A DNA stretch of 64,000 nucleotides, taken from the NCBI GenBank assembly GCA_900548905.1, contig URMK01000008.1, positions 1 to 64,000 on the forward strand, given 5' to 3'. The notes under the pieces were generated by a model. The model did no database searches. It worked only from the letters and a program-made list of their open reading frames with translations, and had not been told where the DNA came from. This stretch comes from an uncultured Lachnospiraceae bacterium. GTDB lineage: Bacteria; Bacillota; Clostridia; Lachnospirales; Lachnospiraceae. The translations under genes were made by a program, and so were the position numbers. Below, piece after piece: positions 1 through 9,236 of the stretch (position 1 is its first letter; each line of letters opens with the position of its first letter).

Positions 1-187
1 GGTTCCTTCCAGGGGCCGCTCCCGCTCGGCTAAAAACGCAACAGTACTAACGCTGTAAAGAACACAGCGTAAGGACTGGCGTTTTCAAACGCCCCTTCCA
101 GGAATCCTTTCAACACCGCCGCCCCAGGGGAAAGCAGGGAGGGGCACAGGAGGGGATGCCGCAGGGCGCAAAGGGCCGTTTGAACTG

Positions 188-1078
188 TTACCTGCCCAAA
201 GCCTGTTTCATATCCTCCGGCAGGGGAGAAGAAAAATCCAAAGGCTTTCCTGTAATGGGGTGGGAGAATTCCAGGCGGCAGGAATGCAGGGCCTGGCGGC
301 GTATGAGGGTGGTATCCGGATTGTAAAGAAAATCCCCGATAATCGGATATCCCAGATACTTCATGTGTACCCGGATCTGGTGGGTACGGCCTGTTTCCAG
401 ATGAAGCGACAGCAGGGAACAGCCATTTGTTTCCTCCAACACCCTGTAATGGGTTACGGATGGTTCCCCGTTTTGGAAATCTGCGATCCGCCGGATGGCG
501 GAGTCAGGATCCCTTCCCAGTGGGACGTCTATAGTGCCGCAGGAGGGGAGGCCGGTGCCGCTTACAATAGCCAGATATTCCCGTTTTATTTCCCGCCTTG
601 AAGCCATGACCGACAGGATCCCGCTGCTCACCATATGCTTGGCAATGATGGTCAGGCCGGTGGTGTCCCGATCCAGCCGGTTGACGCAGCGGAAGACAAA
701 AGGGATATCCTGTGCGGAAAAATACCAGGCCAGACCGTTTGCCAGGGAATTTTCATAATTATTCAGGGACGGATGGATTGGCATGTCCGCCGCTTTATCC
801 AGGATCATGAGATCCTCATCCTCATAGACAATATGGAGAGGAAGAGGGACGGGAGGGATTTTTTCGGAGACCCTGTCCTCAAGGATATTCACGGTAAGAA
901 GGTCTCCTGCCTTCAGCGGCTGGATTACATAGACAGGCCTGTTGTTCAGCAGGATCCCCTGTTCATATTTCTTAAGCTGCACCAGATTCTGGCCGGAGTA
1001 ACGTCTGCGTTTCAGAAATTGCTTTATAGTAAGGCCTTCTTCCTCGGCCCCGATTTCATATTGGATAGTCCGGTTCAT
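188..1078 (-). CDS. RluA-family 23S rRNA/tRNA pseudouridine synthase
   Basis: Predicted to isomerise uridine to pseudouridine in structured RNA. The 296-residue protein has an S4-like N-terminal region (about residues 10-70) and the family signature RLDRDTTG at 134-141; Asp136 is the expected catalytic residue, with the usual HRLD His replaced by Asn. The frame stays open 52 codons upstream, but the start at 1078 is preferred: it is preceded by a purine-rich AGGAAAAAG site, homology begins there, and the upstream extension runs through a hairpin. The specific RNA target cannot be told; RluD/RluC-like is most likely. It stands alone, divergent from the export operon. Confidence 0.9.
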   Translation of the reverse strand: MNRTIQYEIGAEEEGLTIKQFLKRRRYSGQNLVQLKKYEQGILLNNRPVYVIQPLKAGDLLTVNILEDRVSEKIPPVPLPLHIVYEDEDLMILDKAADMPIHPSLNNYENSLANGLAWYFSAQDIPFVFRCVNRLDRDTTGLTIIAKHMVSSGILSVMASRREIKREYLAIVSGTGLPSCGTIDVPLGRDPDSAIRRIADFQNGEPSVTHYRVLEETNGCSLLSLHLETGRTHQIRVHMKYLGYPIIGDFLYNPDTTLIRRQALHSCRLEFSHPITGKPLDFSSPLPEDMKQALGR

Positions 1079-1182
1079 TTTTTCTTTTTCCTGTCTGCTG
1101 TTGTGGGCCCCTAAAAGCGTGCCTGTACCCAGTATATAGTATTTGGACCAAATCTGCACTCTTAAAATAAAGACGGTTGTAG

Positions 1183-1215
1183 ATAAAAAAATAAATGGGG
1201 CTGTGAAAAAGCCCC
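1183..1215 (-). terminator. Terminator-like hairpin in the leader of the pseudouridine synthase gene
   Basis: Read on the minus strand, GGGGCT and AGCCCC pair around a short loop and are followed by a T-rich tract (complement of 1183-1196). A competing fold pairs CTGTGAAAA with TTTTCACAG (1201-1223 region). It lies upstream of the synthase start, so it may attenuate that gene. The two mutually exclusive stems are seen directly; the function is inference. Confidence 0.45.
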
Positions 1216-1348
1216 TTTTCACAGTTCCATGCATAAATCCATCTACAATCGCCTGCGCGCTTATTTTTTATCTAAAACCAGATGAACACAGAATTTTCAC
1301 ATTTTAAACAAATATTAGAAACATTTTCCCGTTAAAATTCAAATAAGC

Positions 1349-1377
1349 TTAACATGTAAATTGTTAACATGTATATT
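1349..1377 (+). promoter_or_regulatory. Promoter with repeated TTAACATGTA elements before the export operon
   Basis: A -35 TTAACA (1349-1354) and a -10 TATATT (1372-1377) are 17 bp apart. The decamer TTAACATGTA occurs at 1349-1358 and again at 1364-1373, and palindromic GTTAAC occurs at the second copy and about 1385. The repeat covers both promoter boxes, which suggests a regulator site. The start of the operon is about 75 bp downstream. The rest of 1079-1450 shows no gene. Confidence 0.6.
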
Positions 1378-1450
1378 ATTAGCTTGTTAACAAACCTGTT
1401 CCAAGAACGGATCATCTGAAGAACGGAGAATACCATTGAGGAGGAGACGG

Positions 1451-3040
1451 ATGAAAATAACGGATAGGCTGAAATGCCTGGACAGAAAAAAGAAGATTGC
1501 CTTAGGGGTAATCCCCATACTGACACTGATGCTGTTGGGCGGTGTTATTTTTTTGCTTCTGCGAAAGGACGGGCAAAATCAGACAGGGCCGGCGGGCGGG
1601 CCGGGGATGGCGGCAGGATTTGGCGAAAATGTGATATCGGCAAGCGGCAGTACTTCTGTGGGGATGCAGGAAGAAACATTTGATTTGGATTACATAGAAA
1701 CGGAACTGAAAATAGAGGAGGTATTCCTGTCCGGCGGTGACGAGGCGGAAGCGGGGACCCCGATTCTGAAGCTGTCGGAGGAAAGCGTGGAAGCAGCCCG
1801 GAGAGAACTGGAACAGAAGGCGGTGGAGGCGGCCCTGAATTACAGACAGCAGCTTCTGGACAGTGAAGAGGAAAAGATAACTGCAAAGCAGACCTATGAT
1901 ACCAGTGTTACAAATGGGACATATGCTTCTTATACCTATGAAGAGTCCCTGAAGGAGTATGCGGATAAAATCAGTGATCTGCAGGAACAGGTGAAAGAGG
2001 CGCAGGAGCTGGTGGACGAATATACCGACTCCGTGGAAAACGATTATTATTATACCTATTACGAAGTGGCTGAAAAAAAGGCGGAATTTGAAAATAGTTT
2101 TTCCGCCCTGATGCAGCTTTACGAAGAATGGGATGTGGCGGGGCTGGAGGATCATTACAGAACCGTTTCGGCAAGTGCGGGAAACAGCGCTTCTTCTTCA
2201 GACCAGTCTTCTTCCGGCCAGCCTGCCGCTTCCGGGCAGCAGTCATCCGGCGGGGGGCAGATGGGAGGCGGGAATAATCCTGCTTCGGAAAATAACTACA
2301 CGAAGCTTACGGTATACAATATGCTGGATGAAGAGGTTCAGGAAAATGAGAAGCTATATGACCAGGCAGTAGAAGAGTATGAAGCCGCAAAGAAAAAGGC
2401 GGAAAGCTCCCTGGCCCAGGCCCGGACGAACCTCCAGCTGCTGAACACCCAGCTGGAGGAAGCACAGATTGCATACGATAAGCAGCAGGTCAGCAGTCAG
2501 AATGACTATGATGCCGCGGCCGCGGAGAGCAGTTCGGCACAGGAGGTCTATGAAGCCGAACTGAGCCGGATAGAGGAAGAGACAAGTGTGGCTTTGAATG
2601 AAAAAGAAGAAGCGGAGGAAAACCTTCAGGAATTTGAAGAACAAATAGGGGATGGTTATTTATACACTAAGAATGCCGGAACCATTATGATGGTGGGAGC
2701 GAGAAAGGAATCTGCACTTTCCGGGAGCAGTATGGTACTTGCCTACAGCAACCCGGAATCCGTAACCGTGACAGCATCCGTGGATCAGTCTTCGATTGCG
2801 TCCATTGCTATCGGTGAAAGCGCTGTGGTGGAAATTTCCGATTATGGTACCTTCCGGGGAAGGGTGGGGAAAATCAATCCTGTATCCCAGTCCAACAGCA
2901 AATCCAGCATCTATTACTCCGTTACCATAGAACTGTCCGGAGATATAAGCGGGCTTTCCCAGAACCTGTCGGCTACCGTATATTTCGGAATCCAGGAATC
3001 GGAAGAGGAGACTGTTAATGAAACACAAACACAGGAATAA
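1451..3040 (+). CDS. HlyD/MacA-type membrane-fusion protein, first of three
   Basis: Adaptor subunit of an ABC export system, anchored in the membrane and acting outside it. The 529 residues show an N-terminal membrane segment (about 14-35), a FDLD strand motif, half of a lipoyl-like domain, long Glu/Ala-rich coiled coils (about 95-190 and 290-400) broken by a Ser/Gly/Gln-rich low-complexity stretch (about 237-280), and a beta-barrel at 420-515. Unlike its two neighbours it ends after the barrel and lacks a membrane-proximal domain. The ATG at 1451 follows GAGGAGGA by six bases; an in-frame TTG at 1436 is less likely. It overlaps the next gene by 23 bp, so translation is probably coupled. Confidence 0.85.
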   Translation: MKITDRLKCLDRKKKIALGVIPILTLMLLGGVIFLLLRKDGQNQTGPAGGPGMAAGFGENVISASGSTSVGMQEETFDLDYIETELKIEEVFLSGGDEAEAGTPILKLSEESVEAARRELEQKAVEAALNYRQQLLDSEEEKITAKQTYDTSVTNGTYASYTYEESLKEYADKISDLQEQVKEAQELVDEYTDSVENDYYYTYYEVAEKKAEFENSFSALMQLYEEWDVAGLEDHYRTVSASAGNSASSSDQSSSGQPAASGQQSSGGGQMGGGNNPASENNYTKLTVYNMLDEEVQENEKLYDQAVEEYEAAKKKAESSLAQARTNLQLLNTQLEEAQIAYDKQQVSSQNDYDAAAAESSSAQEVYEAELSRIEEETSVALNEKEEAEENLQEFEEQIGDGYLYTKNAGTIMMVGARKESALSGSSMVLAYSNPESVTVTASVDQSSIASIAIGESAVVEISDYGTFRGRVGKINPVSQSNSKSSIYYSVTIELSGDISGLSQNLSATVYFGIQESEEETVNETQTQE

Positions 3041-4802
3041 AAAAGTTGTCGTAAAGCTGGTTCTGGCCGGAACAGCATTTCTTGTGCTGGCCGCGGTATG
3101 TGTCTATACGGTTTTCATACGCCCGAACCTTACCGCAGAAACCGTAATTTATATGGAAAGCCAGGTACAATCCGGCAGTCTTGTCCAGGGAATCATAGAG
3201 AGTGGAAGTATAACGCTTCAGGAAAGCCATATCAGCTATGATCTGGATATTAATTATTCGGAAGATGAGGAAGAGGATGAGGAGGAGGAAGAAGCGAGCC
3301 GTTATCTGCAGATAGAGGAGGTATATGCCGTACAGGGCCAGCGTATGCAGGAAGGAGATCCGCTGTTTAAGCTTTCCCAGGACAGTATTGCGGCGGTAAG
3401 GCGGAAGCTGCAGAAGGCTAAATCGGAGGCACAGCTGGATCTGGCTGATGCCAGAAGCGAATACAGTTCCCAGGCCAGAAGTGCCAAGAGTACCTATAGT
3501 ACTTCCAAAGCGGAAGCGGATACTGCGTCCCGTACCTATGAGACTTCCGTAAACCGTCTGCAGCAGGAAATAGAATTACTTTATGGGGATATACAGGTAT
3601 TGGAGGCGGAAATCAATGATTATAACGAAAAACTGACAGATGAGGATACACTGGAGGAATACAGTGATTTGAAATACGCCTATGAGAAAGCGGAGAAGAA
3701 ACTGGAAGAAACGGATGCCTCCAGCGTTGCCGCCTACACCGCTAATTATTCCGGCTTTCAGAGTGCAAAAACAGCGTTTGAAGCATTGGACGATACCCTG
3801 CAGGGCTATCGGGACAGTATAGAAGAAAACCAGGAGCAGATTCTTAAAAAACTGGAGCAGATAAATACCTCCCAGAGCAGCCTTGCTCAGGAAGAAATGA
3901 CCGCGCAGCAGACCTATGACAGCGCGGTTCTGGGAGGAAACCTGGCGGGGGATATCTATGGCTATACCCTGGATTCCCTCCAGGATACCGTGGATGAGGC
4001 ACAGGCTGCTGTGGATGAGGCCGGGGAGCTGCTGGAGGAGTTCGAAGCCTTTGTTGGGAACGACGGGATTATTTACGCGGACGGAACCGGCCTGGTTACG
4101 GATATCGCTTATGAAGCCGGCGATAAGCTGATGAATACCGGAGTTATGCTTTCCTATGCGACCGGAGATGCCTATACCATAACCATTGATGTGTCGGAAG
4201 AGGACATTTCCTATATCAAGGTAGGTGACACGGTGGATATTATATGCAATGCCTATCCGGATGAAACGTACGAAGGGACGGTGGCAGCGGTAACCACTTC
4301 CGCAGACAGCGGCTATACATCCACAGTCAACTACCCGGTAACCATACAGATAGAGGGGGATACCGGCAAACTGTACGGAGGAATGACGGCGGATATTACC
4401 TTTGTCACAGACAGCGTGGAAGACGTACTCTATATTTCGGCAAAAGCAGTTGTCACGGCAGAAGATGGAAGTACCGGTGTTTATGTGAAAAACAACGAAG
4501 GGGAAATGGAACTGAAGCCGGTGGAAACCGGATTTTCCAATGGATCCGAGGTGGAAATAACAAGCGGCTTGTCAGAAGGAGATACGGTTTATATTGCCAG
4601 CACAGTGAGTGCGGGACAGAGCGAAGAAAGCCTGAAGCAGTCCGGATCTGCCCGGACGGATGAGAACGCAGGAAGCATGCCGGAGGGAGAAGAAAGCGGG
4701 CAGCAGAGATTTCCGGCAGGCATGGAGGCACCGGGAAATAATTCCCGGGAAAATTCCCCGCAAGGAGGCGTTCCTGATTTCAGCGGCCCGGGAATGCCGT
4801 AA
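3018..4802 (+). CDS. HlyD/MacA-type membrane-fusion protein, second of three
   Basis: Second adaptor subunit, 594 residues. It has a membrane segment at about 10-32, an acidic run of Asp/Glu near 81-91, a lipoyl half with the pattern EEVYAVQGQRMQEGDP, a long coiled-coil hairpin (about 110-340), lipoyl second half and barrel (345-460), and a membrane-proximal domain ending in LSEGDTVYIAS (about 460-540). The C-terminal 50 residues are rich in Gly, Met, Pro and Glu. Its start lies inside the end of the preceding gene, behind GAAGAGGAG. It aligns with both flanking adaptors, so the trio are paralogues that may form a hetero-oligomer. Confidence 0.85.
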   Translation: MKHKHRNKKVVVKLVLAGTAFLVLAAVCVYTVFIRPNLTAETVIYMESQVQSGSLVQGIIESGSITLQESHISYDLDINYSEDEEEDEEEEEASRYLQIEEVYAVQGQRMQEGDPLFKLSQDSIAAVRRKLQKAKSEAQLDLADARSEYSSQARSAKSTYSTSKAEADTASRTYETSVNRLQQEIELLYGDIQVLEAEINDYNEKLTDEDTLEEYSDLKYAYEKAEKKLEETDASSVAAYTANYSGFQSAKTAFEALDDTLQGYRDSIEENQEQILKKLEQINTSQSSLAQEEMTAQQTYDSAVLGGNLAGDIYGYTLDSLQDTVDEAQAAVDEAGELLEEFEAFVGNDGIIYADGTGLVTDIAYEAGDKLMNTGVMLSYATGDAYTITIDVSEEDISYIKVGDTVDIICNAYPDETYEGTVAAVTTSADSGYTSTVNYPVTIQIEGDTGKLYGGMTADITFVTDSVEDVLYISAKAVVTAEDGSTGVYVKNNEGEMELKPVETGFSNGSEVEITSGLSEGDTVYIASTVSAGQSEESLKQSGSARTDENAGSMPEGEESGQQRFPAGMEAPGNNSRENSPQGGVPDFSGPGMP

Positions 4803-4817
4803 GAGAGGAGGACATAC

Positions 4818-6458
4818 ATGAGGAAGATTAATAAGAAAACGTTATGGATTGGATCCGGCCTCTGCCTGGCATTGGCTCTTGGCTGCGGAATCGGTTATTG
4901 GGTGGTATCCGGGGATGGCGGCGAGATTACCTACCGGGAAGCCCTGGTGGGATATGGAGAATTGACCGTGGGGTTGGAAGAAAGCGGCAATGTGGCGGTG
5001 GGGACAACGGAACAGACCTTTGATCTGGATTTGAGTGCATATACAGGAGGAAGCACAGACAGCTTCTCCTGGGGACAGGGCGGAAATATTTTTCAGGGGA
5101 TGGGAGGAAACAGCAGCTCCGGCACCCCTTCCTCCTCTTCCTCTTCCCGGAACCTGGTGGTGGAAGAGGTTCTCATAAGTGAAGGACAGGAGATTACAAA
5201 AGGGGATCCGGTTTACCGGATTACGGAAGAGAGTATCCATACTATCCGGGAAGAACTGAGCAGTGATGTCTCTGATGCGGAGGTTACCCTGGCAAAGGCC
5301 GGCACCCAGAAACAGATGACGGAACTGGAAGCCGGGCAGGATTATGAAACCAATGTGGCCTATGGGACCCTTGCGGATGCGGAATACCAGAACGCGGTGA
5401 CAGCGCTTGCCGATGCCGTTGCGGATAAGGAAGAGCAGATCGCGGATAGCAGGGAAGAACTGGAGGAACTGAATACCCTCTTGGCGGAAAAGCAGGCCGA
5501 TCTGGAGATGGAGAAGAAGGTTCTGGAAAATGGGGAATATGTGGTGGACACTACGGAAATTGTCTCCGATGCTTATGGATGGATCACTGCGGAAAACGCC
5601 AGGGAAGAGGCGGCGGCAGTGGTGGAGGAGCTGGAAGCTACGATAGAGGAAACCACGGACTCCATCCGGGATAAGGAGAAGGAACTGGCGGAACTGGAAA
5701 AAAGCCTTACAGGCGCCAAACGGGATCTGGAACTGGGGCAGATAGAAGCCCAGGCGCAGCGGGATAAGCGGAACCTGGCATACCAGACAGCAACAGAGGC
5801 TTATAATGTGAGTGTGGAACGCAGCGATTTCGATGCGCAGACAGCCCAATCGGACTATGACGATGCAAAGGGCAAGCTGGATGAATTCGACGGTTATCTT
5901 ACCGGTAATGTGATTGCGTCCGGCTACAGCGGCGTTGTCACGGAGGTTTCCCTGGAAGCAGGGGATACGGTGGACGCAGGGAACACGCTGTTGATTCTGA
6001 ATGATTATGATGAGGTTACCGTAACGGTTTCTGTTGAGGAATCGGAACTTGCCAATATCAGGGAAGGGGATTCCGTGAATGTTTCCATCGCTTCCTATCC
6101 GGATGACGAATTTACGGGGGTTGTGGAGGATATCGGCGAATCCGCCTATAACAGCTCCACCGGGACCACCTATGTGGAAATCAGCGTGAAGCTGGGAGGA
6201 GAAACCTCCAAGCTATACGAGGGGATGACGGTGCAGATCACGTTTATAACCAAAGAAACGGAAAACATAACCTATGTATCCAACCGGGCAATAATCCGGG
6301 AAAACGGGAAATCCTACGTAAAGAAAAAGGAGGCGGACGGCACCATTGCCAGACAGGAGGTAACCACGGGCTTCTCAGATGGTATTAACGTGGAAATCAA
6401 GGAAGGACTTTCCGAGGGAGATACGGTCCTGATAGAAAGTAAGGTGAGCGATTCATGA
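4818..6458 (+). CDS. HlyD/MacA-type membrane-fusion protein, third of three
   Basis: Third adaptor, 546 residues, behind AGAGGAGGA. The order is a membrane segment (about 8-28), the EQTFDLD motif shared with the first adaptor, a Ser/Gly-rich stretch (75-110), the lipoyl half EEVLISEGQEITKGDP, a coiled coil (130-350), lipoyl/barrel, and a membrane-proximal domain ending LSEGDTVLIESKV. The stop overlaps the permease start (ATGA at 6455), the tightest link in the operon, so this copy is the most likely direct partner of the permease. The exported substrate is unknown; MacAB-type systems carry peptides, lipids or drugs. Confidence 0.86.
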   Translation: MRKINKKTLWIGSGLCLALALGCGIGYWVVSGDGGEITYREALVGYGELTVGLEESGNVAVGTTEQTFDLDLSAYTGGSTDSFSWGQGGNIFQGMGGNSSSGTPSSSSSSRNLVVEEVLISEGQEITKGDPVYRITEESIHTIREELSSDVSDAEVTLAKAGTQKQMTELEAGQDYETNVAYGTLADAEYQNAVTALADAVADKEEQIADSREELEELNTLLAEKQADLEMEKKVLENGEYVVDTTEIVSDAYGWITAENAREEAAAVVEELEATIEETTDSIRDKEKELAELEKSLTGAKRDLELGQIEAQAQRDKRNLAYQTATEAYNVSVERSDFDAQTAQSDYDDAKGKLDEFDGYLTGNVIASGYSGVVTEVSLEAGDTVDAGNTLLILNDYDEVTVTVSVEESELANIREGDSVNVSIASYPDDEFTGVVEDIGESAYNSSTGTTYVEISVKLGGETSKLYEGMTVQITFITKETENITYVSNRAIIRENGKSYVKKKEADGTIARQEVTTGFSDGINVEIKEGLSEGDTVLIESKVSDS

Positions 6459-7783
6459 AAGTGACAGAAATACTGCGGCTCGTCTGGCTGAATTTATCGG
6501 CCAACAAATCCAAGGTCATTCTTACCTCAACAGGAATTATTGTGGGCGCAGCCACCATTATGCTGGTAATTGCCATTGGGACAGGAGGAAAGGAAGAGGT
6601 TGCGGAACAGTTTAAAAACCTGAATGCGGGCGCTATTGATATTTCCTATGAATACCAGGGCAACAGCGGAGGCGGAATGCCCGGAGGAGGAGGCGCAGGG
6701 ATGCCCGGCGGGGAAGGCGGGGGAATGCCCGGCGGCAGTTTCGCAGGCGGAGGAGGCTTCAGCTTCGGAGGCGGTATGTTCATGATGGAGCAGAGTCGGA
6801 GCAATACGGAACGGATAACCCTTTCGGAGGCCGATAGGGAAGATCTGGAAACCTTTGTGCCGGGGATTGCCCAGACCACCATGAGTTTTTCTATGACATC
6901 CACTGTGGACGGAGGAGAGCTGGAAAGCAGTATGAATTATACGATAGCGGGCGTACAAAGCAATTATGCGGGTATCAGCAATCTGCAAATGGCGTTGGGC
7001 GATTTCCTGACGGACGAAAATAATACGTATAAGGAGAAAGTCTGTGTCCTGGGCTACAATGTGGCAAAAGCGGTATTCGGAAGCGTATATGATGCGTATG
7101 ACGGCACCGTTTATATCGATAACCGGCCCTATCAGGTGAGCGGGATTATCAGCGAGATGGGAACCGTAGCTTCCGGAATCAGCCCGGATGACGCCATATT
7201 CATTCCTTATAATACCGGGGTTAAATATTTATCCAGCACCAGTGTCAGTCCCACCATAACGGTTATAGCAGAAAATGTGAATGATGTGGATACGGTAATA
7301 ACCAACATAGAGCAGGTGCTGGCGGAAAGCTATCCCAATGCGGAATTCACAATTTCCGATGCGGGAAGCAAAATGGAGGCCGCGTCCAAATCCAATGATA
7401 CGCTGACCATGCTGCTCATCTGTATGGCGGTTATCGTATTCATCGTAGGCGGCCTTGGTATCATGAATGTCCTGTTTGTTTCCGTAAAGGAAAGGACGAA
7501 TGAAATCGGTATCCTGAAAGCTATCGGCTGCTGCAAAAAGGATATTCTGGTGGAATTTTTGATGGAGGCCAGCTGTATCAGTCTGGTGGGAGCGGTTTTG
7601 GGAGTCATGCTGGCACTTGGGATAACGCCTGCCCTGGAATATTTCGGTGTGAGAGTGGAACTTTCCCTTCTGGGTGCGGTGCTGTCCCTTATATTCGGTG
7701 TCCTCACCGGTACGGTCTTTGGGTTCTATCCGGCTTACCAGGCATCCAATCTGATTCCGGTAGTGGCTCTTAACCATGAATAG
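6455..7783 (+). CDS. MacB/FtsX-family ABC transporter permease
   Basis: Membrane subunit of the exporter, 442 residues. One N-terminal transmembrane helix (about 17-38) precedes a large extracellular MacB-type core (about 115-310), followed by three helices of the FtsX domain (about 320-440) containing NEIGILKAIG, the usual coupling region. Between helix 1 and the core is a Gly/Met/Pro-rich insert with repeated GMPGG (about 65-115), unusual for MacB. It overlaps the third adaptor by four bases. The ATPase is encoded two genes downstream rather than fused, as is normal in Gram-positives. Confidence 0.92.
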   Translation: MKVTEILRLVWLNLSANKSKVILTSTGIIVGAATIMLVIAIGTGGKEEVAEQFKNLNAGAIDISYEYQGNSGGGMPGGGGAGMPGGEGGGMPGGSFAGGGGFSFGGGMFMMEQSRSNTERITLSEADREDLETFVPGIAQTTMSFSMTSTVDGGELESSMNYTIAGVQSNYAGISNLQMALGDFLTDENNTYKEKVCVLGYNVAKAVFGSVYDAYDGTVYIDNRPYQVSGIISEMGTVASGISPDDAIFIPYNTGVKYLSSTSVSPTITVIAENVNDVDTVITNIEQVLAESYPNAEFTISDAGSKMEAASKSNDTLTMLLICMAVIVFIVGGLGIMNVLFVSVKERTNEIGILKAIGCCKKDILVEFLMEASCISLVGAVLGVMLALGITPALEYFGVRVELSLLGAVLSLIFGVLTGTVFGFYPAYQASNLIPVVALNHE

Positions 7784-7799
7784 AGGAGGAGAGAAGCAG

Positions 7800-8393
7800 A
7801 TGGAGCAGAAAAAGGGCAATAAAAAGAAAAAAAGGAAAAAGAGGATCGTTATAGGTGCGGTATGCTTCTGTCTTCTTACAGCCGCCGGAGGGGTTCTTTT
7901 CTGGCAGAAGCAGGAAGCGGATGCTTCGGAAAGCGAAATTGTGATCGTCGCAGGGGTAATGGAAGCAGAGCGTTCCATGGAAGAAGTCATTTATGCCTGG
8001 ATCGACAGTATTGTGGGAAATGATTTGGAGCTCTCTCTGGCGGAACAAACGGCAGCGGATAGCGGGGAAAAAGAAAGCGGCCCGGATGGGGCGGCCCGGA
8101 AAGAAGAAAGCGGAATGCCGGAAGCCGGCGGACAGTCCCCAGACTTCGGGCAGGATAGCATGGCAGCGGGAAACCGGCCTGCCGGCTTCCCGGAAGGCAC
8201 GGGAGGAGCTATGAACGCGACTGCCTATACGCTCACGGGAGAAACCAAAAGCCTTGAGGTACCGGTAGGGACGGAAGTGATTACCAAGCTGGGGGTGGTC
8301 ACTACTTTTTCCCGGCTGTCCTCCGGTAATATCATCGCTGTTTTACTGGAAGAAGGAACCGATAATATTCTGAAAATATGGATTGTATCATAA
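7800..8393 (+). CDS. Small membrane-anchored protein of the export operon, unknown function
   Basis: 197 residues, not recognised. A Lys/Arg-rich start (KKKKRKKR) is followed by one membrane helix (about 16-35), an extracellular segment, a Gly/Met/Pro/Glu-rich stretch (about 85-140), and a C-terminal beta-rich region with VPVGTEVITKLGVVTTFSRL. The ATG at 7800 sits behind GAGGAGGAG; an in-frame ATG at 7776 has no such site. Its position between permease and ATPase suggests an accessory of the transporter. The GMP-rich segment resembles those in the permease and second adaptor. Confidence 0.75.
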   Translation: MEQKKGNKKKKRKKRIVIGAVCFCLLTAAGGVLFWQKQEADASESEIVIVAGVMEAERSMEEVIYAWIDSIVGNDLELSLAEQTAADSGEKESGPDGAARKEESGMPEAGGQSPDFGQDSMAAGNRPAGFPEGTGGAMNATAYTLTGETKSLEVPVGTEVITKLGVVTTFSRLSSGNIIAVLLEEGTDNILKIWIVS

Positions 8394-8442
8394 TGCGTAC
8401 GCAAAGAAGCATAAAGCAGCAGATACACTGCAGGGAGCCAAA

Positions 8443-9195
8443 ATGGAAAAAGACAGGGATTTCATGATTTTAATAAACAATATCAATAAAGGCTATATGC
8501 TGGGAGAAGAAAAAGTGCCGGTACTGAAAAATGTATGTTTTCAGGTGAAGAAAGGGGAGTTTGTGGCTATACTCGGCCCCTCCGGCTCGGGAAAAACAAC
8601 GCTCATGAATATTATCGGCTGTATGGATATTGCCGATTCCGGGGAATATTTCCTGGACGGGAATGCCATTCATGAAATGGAAGAGAACGAACTGAACAAT
8701 GTAAGAAATAAGGAAATCGGGTTTATTTTCCAGAACTATCAGCTGATACCCACCTATAATATTCTCCAGAATATCATAATGCCCCTGGTGGTAAGGGGGA
8801 TGTCCTCCGCCGAAGCGGAAGAAAAATGTATGGACACCATCCGCCTTTTAGGGCTGGATCACAGGCTGCGCCATAAGCCCTCCGAACTGTCGGGAGGGCA
8901 GAAGCAGCGTGTTTCCATTGCCAGAGCCCTGGTGGGAGAACCCGCCATCCTTCTGGCGGATGAACCGACGGGGGCCCTGGACAGTGTAAGCGGACAGGAG
9001 GTACTGAAGCTGTTCGGAAAGCTGAATGCTATGGGACATACCATTGTCATGATTACCCATGACCTGAACGTAGCCAAAGCGGCGGAGCGTATCGTACACA
9101 TCATTGACGGGGAACTGAGCGAGGAGGAAAGCAGGGAGGGGGAATGGGAACCCGGGCAGTCGAAACCACAAGGCAGCGGGCATCGGGGGACGTGA
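8443..9195 (+). CDS. ABC transporter ATP-binding protein, MacB/LolD type
   Basis: Cytoplasmic ATPase driving the exporter. 250 residues with Walker A GPSGSGKTT (45-53), Q-loop at Gln97, signature LSGGQKQR (149-156), Walker B ILLADE (169-174) with the MacB/LolD-typical PTGALDS D-loop, and the H-loop THD near 205. The start at 8443 has AGGGAG nine bases upstream; the longer TTG start at 8383 would overlap the previous gene, and 8464 is also possible. It ends the export operon; the next gene has its own promoter. Confidence 0.95.
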   Translation: MEKDRDFMILINNINKGYMLGEEKVPVLKNVCFQVKKGEFVAILGPSGSGKTTLMNIIGCMDIADSGEYFLDGNAIHEMEENELNNVRNKEIGFIFQNYQLIPTYNILQNIIMPLVVRGMSSAEAEEKCMDTIRLLGLDHRLRHKPSELSGGQKQRVSIARALVGEPAILLADEPTGALDSVSGQEVLKLFGKLNAMGHTIVMITHDLNVAKAAERIVHIIDGELSEEESREGEWEPGQSKPQGSGHRGT

Positions 9196-9236
9196 ACCGT
9201 AATCCTGTTACTGCTTGCTCAGGGAAACAGATTTCA

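Noticed and set aside
1079..1234. 52-residue N-terminal extension of the pseudouridine synthase
   Set aside because: The extension crosses a terminator-like hairpin, lacks a ribosome site and does not resemble the family.
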